Part shown: positions 1 through 4,159 of the stretch, piece by piece
How the letters are laid out: each line of letters opens with the position of its first letter
Position numbering within the stretch: the first letter of the stretch is position 1
From: Chloroflexota bacterium
Lineage (GTDB): Bacteria; Chloroflexota; FW602-bin22; JAMCYS01
Assembly (NCBI GenBank): GCA_021847625.1
Contig: JAJZQK010000267.1
Span: 1-5,780 of the forward strand
Direction of reading: 5' to 3'
Length of the DNA stretch: 5,780 nt
The notes under the pieces: model-generated
What the model saw: the letters and a program-made list of their open reading frames with translations, nothing else
The model's database searches: none
What the model was told of the DNA's origin: nothing
Translations under genes and position numbers: made by a program

Positions 1-102
1 TTGTGCCCGATGACTACTTGCCAAATCCACCTTGTTGGGCCTATAGCGAAGATTTTCTCACTCCCCTCTTCCCAGGCTGCCCTACGCCTGGCCCGTAATG
101 CA

Positions 103-137
103 GTATGGCCACAGAGGCTATGCCCCTGTGGCCATAC
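103..137. repeat. Perfect 12-bp inverted repeat (hairpin)
   Basis: GTATGGCCACAG at 103-114 is exactly mirrored by CTGTGGCCATAC at 126-137, separated by 11 nt. No T-run follows on either strand, so it is not a textbook intrinsic terminator. It could still be a terminator-like 3' structure for a gene left of the window, a protein-binding palindrome or a dispersed palindromic repeat. The symmetry is read directly; the role is unknown. Confidence 0.75.
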
Positions 138-311
138 CTCTCTCGAATGCCTACGAGGTTAGTTGTCGGGTTCGGGCCGAAAGAACTTACCCTATCCTCC
201 CAGAAAGGAGAGAATTCACCCCTATGTCTGCGATCCCCCGCTTCTCTTGACGAGAACTCGGCTATTACACCAATTGTGTTGAGTTCGGTCCTATTCTCGT
301 CCGTGCTATTT

Positions 312-423
312 CGTAGTGGCGGCCCGTCTCCCTGGGCTGCGCCCCGGGACCGAGGTCTGGCCGCCACGGCCGGCAGACAAGGTCCCTGGGGCCGCGGGCC
401 CGAGGGAGACACCGGCCGCTACG
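312..423. repeat. 112-nt nested palindromic element with CGTAG...CTACG ends
   Basis: Almost the whole element folds into one interrupted hairpin. Pairs read directly are 312-320 with 415-423 (9 bp, one G-U), 326-333 with 403-410 (8 bp, GTCTCCCT/AGGGAGAC), 342-351 with 381-391 (10 bp with a bulged T at 387), and 355-363 with 371-378 (8 bp with a bulged G at 360). That is about 35 base pairs in total. The ends, CGTAG and CTACG, are shared with the shorter palindrome at 1630-1685, which suggests one family of non-autonomous palindromic elements (MITE- or REP-like). A structured RNA is the main alternative. No reading frame or target-site duplication is evident. Confidence 0.65.
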
Positions 424-653
424 TCTTAGGCACCGACAAATAGGACGCTGGTATTCGCAATTGGTATTATTACTAGCGGCCCGGAGTATAACCCACTGCA
501 AACGACGTGTCAAGGGCCTACACGATGGACACGCCCACCCTTACCATAACGAGTGCTCGGAAAGGGCATCTGCAGTGGAGCCAAGGCCGAGCCCTATTGG
601 ACGATACTATGCCCCCGGCCAACGTGCAACCTGGCGCATAGACCTACGCCTGA

Positions 654-847
654 GCCCGGACCTCGACCGCCCTCGGCCACCGGGCGGTCCGGGCACGTCC
701 GGCTTCGCCGATCAGGCACGCAATCTGCACAGAACCATGGGTAGTGCTACCTACGCGGTGGGCCGCTCTTACCGCGGAGACCGCGGAGGCCCCGGAAGGA
801 ACCTGAATACCCTCCGCGTGCTCAGCGGTGAATCGGCCTCCGACCGC
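654..847 (+). other. Run of hairpins upstream of the small membrane-protein gene (possible structured leader or ncRNA)
   Basis: Five stems follow one another on the plus strand. They are 665-672/682-689 (GACCGCCC/GGGCGGTC, extended by GCCCG 654-658 with CGGGC 690-694); 740-743/748-751; 754-759/771-776 (CGCGGT/ACCGCG); 782-789/811-818 (CGCGGAGG/CCTCCGCG); and 825-828/844-847 continuing into 833-836/840-843. The fourth stem encloses a CC-GGAA-GG tetraloop at 792-799. A perfect 9-bp tandem repeat ACCGCGGAG spans 771-788. The block ends about 75 nt before the ATG at 923, so it may be a structured 5' leader or a separate RNA. GC-rich DNA forms short stems easily, so this is tentative. Confidence 0.3.
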
Positions 848-912
848 ACGGGTAGCGCGAGCGGTGGGTGACGGCGGTTGCTGCGCCGATCAATTCGGAT
901 ACTTGGGTAAAA

Positions 913-920
913 GGGGGAGG
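913..920 (+). promoter_or_regulatory. Purine-rich ribosome-binding site, unusually close to the start codon
   Basis: GGGGGAGG ends only 2 nt before the ATG at 923. This is tighter than the usual 5-9 nt, although the G-run allows alternative pairing one to three bases further upstream. No in-frame upstream start fits better, so it supports 923 as the start. Confidence 0.5.
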
Positions 921-922
921 TT

Positions 923-1246
923 ATGGCAGCAGGGAGAGAACACGGTTCCGTTCTGGCGGGGGCGCTGTGGATGATCGTCCTAGGGATACTGCTCTTCTGG
1001 CTACCGGCGATCGGTCCGTTCGTCGCCGGGTTCGTGGGCGGGCGGGTGGCGGGGAGCGTCGGCGGGGCCCTGCTGGCGGCTCTGCTGCCGGCCCTGATCG
1101 TCGCCGCCGCCGTTTTCGTCGTCTCTATATTCCTGCTGGTGCCGTTCTTCGGGCTAGTCACCGCCGGGGGGATAGTGGTGGGGATGGCCATCAGCAGCAT
1201 CCCGCTGCTGATTGGGGCCGCCATAGGCGGGGCCACGGCCACCTAA
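923..1246 (+). CDS. Small glycine-rich multi-pass membrane protein of unknown function
   Basis: This encodes 107 residues ending in TAA. After a short polar N-terminus (MAAGREHGS) the protein is almost wholly hydrophobic, with three or four likely membrane segments at about residues 10-28, 29-51, 52-76 and 78-103. The second segment is a glycine-zipper-like stretch (IGPFVAGFVGGRVAGSVGG, residues 30-48) with repeated small-xxx-small spacing and a single Arg at 41; such patterns favour close helix packing or oligomers. The last segment is again glycine-rich (AGGIVVG, IGAAIGG). No signal-peptidase site or catalytic motif is seen. The layout recalls small archaeal/bacterial membrane families such as DUF5518, but I cannot confirm membership. 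It stands alone, transcribed towards the ior operon, and its role is unknown. That it is a real gene rests on its coherent membrane character and the GGAGG just upstream. Confidence 0.72.
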   Translation: MAAGREHGSVLAGALWMIVLGILLFWLPAIGPFVAGFVGGRVAGSVGGALLAALLPALIVAAAVFVVSIFLLVPFFGLVTAGGIVVGMAISSIPLLIGAAIGGATAT

Positions 1247-1370
1247 AGCCTTCTATGAACCATTGGCAACGTGCGGTCCATAGCACGCTCTGGCTGAATA
1301 GACCGACGTAGCCGTTGCTGCCCGGGTGCTCGCCAGCGGAAGGGCCAACGGAGCCTCTGCCGGCGCTCCT

Positions 1371-1520
1371 GTCATCCCCGCGCAAGCGGGGATCCAGTGT
1401 ATCACAAGTGGCAGCAGTCCTCATCGTGGGCGTCATCCCCGCGCAAGCGGGGATCCAGTGACACGTCCACGCCGTCAAGAAAGACAGACTTGGTCATCCC
1501 CGCGCAAGCGGGGATCCAGT
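1371..1520. repeat. Three identical 28-bp palindromic repeats at an exact 61-bp period (CRISPR look-alike)
   Basis: Copies lie at 1371-1398, 1432-1459 and 1493-1520. Each begins GTCATCCCCGC, has GCAAGC near the centre and ends GGGGATCCAGT; ATCCCCGC pairs with GCGGGGAT around CAA-type loops. The copies are identical across 28 bases, and the two spacers (1399-1431 and 1460-1492) are both 33 nt and unrelated to each other. Repeat length, palindrome and period match a type I-E CRISPR. However, the unit also matches the widespread dispersed family GTCATTCCCGCG..CGGGAATCCAG (related to neisserial dRS3, ATTCCC-N8-GGGAAT), and an inverted diverged copy follows. No cas gene is in the window. I favour a dispersed palindromic repeat cluster over a CRISPR, while the repeat itself is certain. 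Confidence 0.9.
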
Positions 1521-1542
1521 CCCCGGTACGGCCATGCACCGG

Positions 1543-1566
1543 CTGGATTCCCGCTTGCGCGGGAAT
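1543..1566 (-). repeat. Inverted, diverged copy of the 28-bp repeat
   Basis: CTGGATTCCCGCTTGCGCGGGAAT is, on the minus strand, the same repeat core with T for C in the left arm and A for G in the right arm (ATTCCC/GGGAAT in place of ATCCCC/GGGGAT), so the stem is preserved. It lies 22 nt beyond the third direct copy in opposite orientation. This fits a mobile or dispersed palindromic repeat family and is hard to explain as a CRISPR unit. Confidence 0.85.
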
Positions 1567-1629
1567 TCTTCATAGCCTACGGCCACCAACGCCTGATGAA
1601 AACGGCCTCCGCGACGGCGTACCTACTAT

Positions 1630-1685
1630 CGTAGGGACCGGACTCCGTGCCGGCCCGGGGCGGACAGAGGCCGTCCGCCCCTACG
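1630..1685. repeat. 56-bp palindromic element with CGTAGGG...CCCTACG ends
   Basis: The outer arms CGTAGGG (1630-1636) and CCCTACG (1679-1685) pair perfectly over 7 bp. Inside, a 9-bp perfect stem GGGGCGGAC/GTCCGCCCC (1657-1665/1673-1681, 7-nt loop) partly competes with the outer stem, and CCGG at 1638-1641 can pair with CCGG at 1650-1653. The terminal sequence is shared with the 312-423 element. I recall similar CGTAGGG...CCCTACG palindromes as abundant intergenic repeats in some Chloroflexota-type genomes (recollection, not verified). It may also help end transcription from either side. Confidence 0.7.
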
Positions 1686-1730
1686 TACCATCAAGAAGCG
1701 GCCATTTTCAGAGGAAGGCCGGACTATCTA

Positions 1731-1755
1731 GCGGGCTCCCCCGTTCCCAGCCCGC
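1731..1755 (-). terminator. Candidate hairpin terminator of the ior-paaK-ACT operon
   Basis: GCGGGCT at 1731-1737 and AGCCCGC at 1749-1755 form a perfect 7-bp stem with an 11-nt loop, 27 nt past the TGA of the ACT gene in the direction of transcription. No U-run follows (the next bases on minus are TAGATAGTCC), so it would be a non-canonical terminator. The palindrome at 1630-1685 further downstream could serve as well. Confidence 0.35.
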
Positions 1756-1782
1756 CCTAGGCGACCTGCCCCGCCCGACCCG

Positions 1783-2187
1783 TCAGGCCTCGAGGACGCG
1801 GCGGGCGCGCTCGGTGTCGTTAACCTTGATCACGGCCGCCGCCTGCTCGTTCGGACGGTCCACGAAGGCATAGACATACTCCACGTTCAGCGCGGCCTCG
1901 GCCAGGGGGTCGATCGCCATGTTCAGGAGCGCACCGGGATCGTCCGAGATCTCCACGCGCAGCACGTCGGTCGTGGAGGCCGTCAGCCCCGCTTCGCGCA
2001 GCGCCTTCAGGCCACCCTCGGTGTCCGAGAGAATCATGCGCACGATGCCGAAGTCGCTCGTGTCGGCCACGGAGAGGGCGCGGATGTTGATCTGTCGGTC
2101 GTACAGCGCCTTCAACATCGCCTGCAGGCGGCCCGGCCGGTTCTCCACGAAGACCGAAACCTGTTTCAGAATGGTTGTTGCCGTCAT
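1783..2187 (-). CDS. Double ACT-domain protein linked to paaK
   Basis: A 134-residue cytosolic protein made of two ACT domains in tandem, about residues 7-70 and 74-134. Each starts with the ligand-site signature of the fold: ENRPGRL at 15-21 (followed by LYDRQINIRALSVAD) and DDPGALL at 82-88. ACT pairs of this kind (COG4747-type stand-alone proteins) usually dimerise and bind amino acids such as Ile, Val, Phe or Trp. No catalytic or DNA-binding domain is attached, so it would act as a small sensor or as a partner of another protein. It is the last gene of the operon. Its AGGAG site (2194-2198) overlaps the paaK stop codon and sits 6 nt before the ATG, which fixes the start and suggests translational coupling. 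The context suggests sensing of an aromatic amino acid or a pathway intermediate; that is inference. The family call is confident, the ligand unknown. Confidence 0.88.
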   Translation of the reverse strand: MTATTILKQVSVFVENRPGRLQAMLKALYDRQINIRALSVADTSDFGIVRMILSDTEGGLKALREAGLTASTTDVLRVEISDDPGALLNMAIDPLAEAALNVEYVYAFVDRPNEQAAAVIKVNDTERARRVLEA

Positions 2188-2196
2188 CGCAAACTC

Positions 2197-3495
2197 CTAT
2201 AACTCTCTGCGATCGATTACGCGCTTGGCCTTGCCCTCGCTGCGCTGGATGGTGTGGGGCTCGACCAGCTTGACCCGCGCTACGATGCCGAGGACGCTCT
2301 CGACCTCGCGGCGCACCTTGTGCTCGAGGTCCTCCAGCCGGCGGATCTCGTCGGTGAAGACGGCCTCCGAGACCTCCACCCAGATCTCGAGGTCGTCGAG
2401 CGTGTGTTGACGATCGACGATGATCTGGTAGTGCGGCTCGACCCCCTCGACCTCTAGCAGCACGCCCTCGATCTGCGAGGGAAAGACGTTCACGCCACGC
2501 ACGATCAGCATGTCGTCCGTGCGGCCGGTGACCTTCTCCATGCGCACCAGCGTGCGCCCGCAGGCGCAGGGCTCCGGGTTGAGGCTGGTGATGTCGCGCG
2601 TGCGGTAGCGGATCACGGGCAGGCCTTCCTTGGTCAGCGTGGTGAAGACGAGCTCGCCCTTCTGGCCGTAGGGAAGCGGCTCGCCAGTCTGCGGGTCCAC
2701 CACCTCGGCGAGGAAGTGGTCCTCGAAGATGTGCAGGCCATTCTTCTCCGGGCATTCCTGCGCCACACCCGGGCCCATAATCTCGCTGAGGCCGTAGATG
2801 TCCAGGCCGAGGATGCCCAGCTTGTCCTCGATCTCCTGGCGCATGCGGTAGGACCAGGGCTCGGCCCCGAAGATGCCCACCCGTAGGTCGGAGTTGCGGA
2901 GGTCGACGCCCATCTCGTTGGCGACCTCGGCCAGGAGCAGGGCGTAGGAGGGCGTGCAGCAGAGAACAGAGCTGCCGAGGTCCTGCATCAACATGATCTG
3001 GCGCTTGCTGTTGCCGCCGGACATGGGGATGACGGCGGCCCCGATGCGCTCGGCGCCGTAGTGGATGCCCAGCCCGCCCGTGAAGAGGCCATAGCCGTAG
3101 GCGTTATGCACCACGTCGCGGCTAGTCGCCCCGGCCATCGTCAGCGTGCGGGCCATCATGTCCGCCCAGAGCCCGATGTCACCCCTAGTGTAGGCCACTA
3201 CCGTCGGCTTGCCCGTGGTGCCGCTGGAGGCGTGCAGACGCACGATGTTCTCCAGGGGGACGGCCACCAGGCCGAAGGGATAGTTGTCGCGGAAGTCCTG
3301 CTTGGTCGTGAACGGCAGCTTGGCAAGGTCGTTGAGCGACTTGATGCTATCCGGAGTCAGGCCTCGTGTCTGCAGAGCCTCCCGGTAGAACGGGACCTTC
3401 TCGTATACATCGCGCACCTTGGCCTGCAGACGCCGCAGCTGCAGGGTCTGCAGCTCCGCTCGCGGCATCGTCTCATGGGTCTTATCCCAGTACAT
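2197..3495 (-). CDS. paaK: Phenylacetate-CoA ligase (AMP-forming), EC 6.2.1.30
   Basis: This 432-residue cytosolic enzyme of the adenylate-forming (ANL) superfamily joins phenylacetate, or a related arylacetate, to CoA using ATP, giving AMP and pyrophosphate. Length and motifs are typical of PaaK. They include the start [11 protein letters not shown]; the P-loop SSGTTGKPT at 90-98; [11 protein letters not shown] at 133-143; the adenine-site region [15 protein letters not shown] at 234-248; YRTRDIT at 297-303; the CACGR element at 310-314; the hinge and C-terminal-domain entry [20 protein letters not shown] at 324-343; and the C-terminal [13 protein letters not shown] with the probable A10 catalytic lysine K422. 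Nothing is truncated. The ATG at 3495 follows AGGGAGGGG by 2 nt (GGAGG by 4 nt). It starts 45 nt after iorB and is followed after 9 nt by the ACT gene. Beside iorAB it could activate arylacetates, or run in reverse on arylacetyl-CoA made by IorAB. Exact acyl specificity cannot be read from sequence. Confidence 0.96.
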   Translation of the reverse strand: MYWDKTHETMPRAELQTLQLRRLQAKVRDVYEKVPFYREALQTRGLTPDSIKSLNDLAKLPFTTKQDFRDNYPFGLVAVPLENIVRLHASSGTTGKPTVVAYTRGDIGLWADMMARTLTMAGATSRDVVHNAYGYGLFTGGLGIHYGAERIGAAVIPMSGGNSKRQIMLMQDLGSSVLCCTPSYALLLAEVANEMGVDLRNSDLRVGIFGAEPWSYRMRQEIEDKLGILGLDIYGLSEIMGPGVAQECPEKNGLHIFEDHFLAEVVDPQTGEPLPYGQKGELVFTTLTKEGLPVIRYRTRDITSLNPEPCACGRTLVRMEKVTGRTDDMLIVRGVNVFPSQIEGVLLEVEGVEPHYQIIVDRQHTLDDLEIWVEVSEAVFTDEIRRLEDLEHKVRREVESVLGIVARVKLVEPHTIQRSEGKAKRVIDRREL

Positions 3496-3540
3496 AGCCC
3501 CTCCCTACTCAGACAGTTAGTAGTATAGCAGTTGGATCGA

Positions 3541-4149
3541 TCAGGCGCCGGCCGGAGCGCGCGCGGCCTCTGCCGCCGCCCCCCGCCCCCGGGCGAACGC
3601 TTCCCGGTTTAGGTCCAGAAAGCGTTTGGGCACCCGGCGCGTTATTGCCGTTTCCCAGGCCTCCGCGGGCAGAGGTAGGAAGTGCGATAGGAAGCCAATC
3701 ATGATTACGTTTACCACCCGCCGGTTGCCGAGCGCGAGCGCCATCTCCTCGCCCGGGACCCAGTAGAGGCGTTCGGCCCGCGCCGCGACGGCCGAGCGCA
3801 CCTCTTCCGTGCTGGGATAGGCCGCCTTGCCGCTGCTCACGGCCAGCGGTAGCAACCGCTGCTCGTTGACGATGGCGAGGCCGCCCGGGCGCAGCTGGAC
3901 CGCGTTGCGCGCCGCCTCCAACTCCTCCGTGGCCAACAGATAGTCGGCTTGGCCCACGCTGGGCAGCGGCGAATACACCTTCTGGGCGATGCGGATGGCG
4001 CTCGTCACGCTGCCGCCGCGCTGGGCCATGCCAAAGACATCGGATTTCTTCACGTCAAGGCCGATGCTGAGCGCCGCCTCGGCCAACAAGTCCCCGGCCA
4101 GGACGATGCCTTGCCCGCCCACGCCGGCCAGTAGGAAATCTAGCTGCAT
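3541..4149 (-). CDS. iorB: Indolepyruvate ferredoxin oxidoreductase, beta subunit
   Basis: A 202-residue protein of the POR gamma-domain type, the smaller subunit of the arylpyruvate:ferredoxin oxidoreductase IorAB. It shows the Gly-rich GVGGQG at 9-14 followed by IVLAGDLLAEAA, and the family block VKKSDVFGMAQRGGSVTSA at about 33-51; the residue before GMAQRGG is Phe39, where I expect His in most IorB proteins. The C-terminus ends in a loose Ala/Arg-rich tail (about 187-202). Start choice: the ATG at 4149 has GAGGTGG (4155-4161) 5 nt upstream, so I prefer it. Two in-frame GTG codons at 4158 and 4155 would add three or two residues but leave no room for a ribosome-binding site. That site overlaps the iorA TGA, implying coupled translation, as expected for subunits of one complex. 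The family call is firm; the preferred arylpyruvate is not resolved. Confidence 0.94.
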   Translation of the reverse strand: MQLDFLLAGVGGQGIVLAGDLLAEAALSIGLDVKKSDVFGMAQRGGSVTSAIRIAQKVYSPLPSVGQADYLLATEELEAARNAVQLRPGGLAIVNEQRLLPLAVSSGKAAYPSTEEVRSAVAARAERLYWVPGEEMALALGNRRVVNVIMIGFLSHFLPLPAEAWETAITRRVPKRFLDLNREAFARGRGAAAEAARAPAGA

Positions 4150-4159
4150 TGCCACCACC

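Larger units (their letters stand above)
1..922. other. Long non-coding, hairpin-rich region
   Basis: No convincing gene is visible in the first 922 bases on either strand. The open frames here (for example 105-443 and 461-871 on plus, 41-412 on minus) give low-complexity Arg/Pro/Gly-rich or Ser-rich translations with no domain or motif I recognise, and they lack good ribosome-binding sites. The region holds a perfect 12-bp inverted repeat (103-137), a 112-nt nested hairpin (312-423) and a run of shorter hairpins (654-847), listed separately. The first 300 bases look less GC-rich than the rest of the window. I searched by eye for tRNA T-loops, RNase P, tmRNA and SRP signatures and found none. 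Confidence 0.7.
1247..1782. other. Convergent intergenic region filled with palindromic repeats
   Basis: This 536-bp interval lies between the 3' ends of the plus-strand membrane-protein gene and the minus-strand operon. It contains no credible gene. It holds three regular 28-bp repeats, an inverted fourth copy, the CGTAG...CTACG palindrome and a candidate hairpin terminator. From 1247 to 1370 I see only a weak stem (1270-1274/1283-1287, CGTGC/GCACG) and nothing else recognisable. Confidence 0.8.

Noticed and set aside
105..443. Possible 112-residue plus-strand protein
   Set aside because: It starts inside the 12-bp palindrome and runs through the 112-nt hairpin; the sequence has no family resemblance.
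782..818. SRP RNA helix-8-like tip (CCGGAAGG)
   Set aside because: The conserved AGCAG-type strand and the 5' GUCAGG partner are missing and no SRP Alu domain is visible, so the tetraloop alone is not enough.
461..871. Possible 136-residue plus-strand protein
   Set aside because: There is no recognisable motif, it is Arg/Pro/Gly-rich, no ribosome-binding site is apparent, and it covers the hairpin-rich segment; probably non-coding.
878..903. TTGCTG ... GATACT as a promoter for the membrane-protein gene
   Set aside because: Spacing is only 14 nt and both boxes match poorly; it would also put the start site inside the ribosome-binding region.
868..1311. Plus-strand frame overlapping the small membrane-protein gene
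   Set aside because: It is an Arg/Gly-rich, low-complexity translation without a ribosome-binding site; the 923-1246 frame has a coherent membrane-protein sequence instead.
1191..1478. Minus-strand frame with WIPACAGMT-type peptides
   Set aside because: It is the reverse translation of the same repeats and overlaps the end of the membrane-protein gene antisense.
1326..1873. Plus-strand frames across the repeats giving peptides such as VIPAQAGIQ, SPRKRGSS and HPRASGDP
   Set aside because: These are conceptual translations of the palindromic repeats, a well-known source of spurious hypothetical proteins; the frames also run into the antisense of the ACT gene.
1820..2755. Long 311-codon minus-strand frame overlapping paaK and the ACT gene
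   Set aside because: It is an out-of-frame Arg/Gly/Ala-rich shadow of two clearly recognisable genes on the same strand.
3522..3527. TATACT (-10-like) on minus between iorB and paaK, a possible internal promoter
   Set aside because: No TTGACA-like box occurs at 16-18 nt spacing (the sequence there is CGGCGC), so an internal sigma70-type promoter is not supported.
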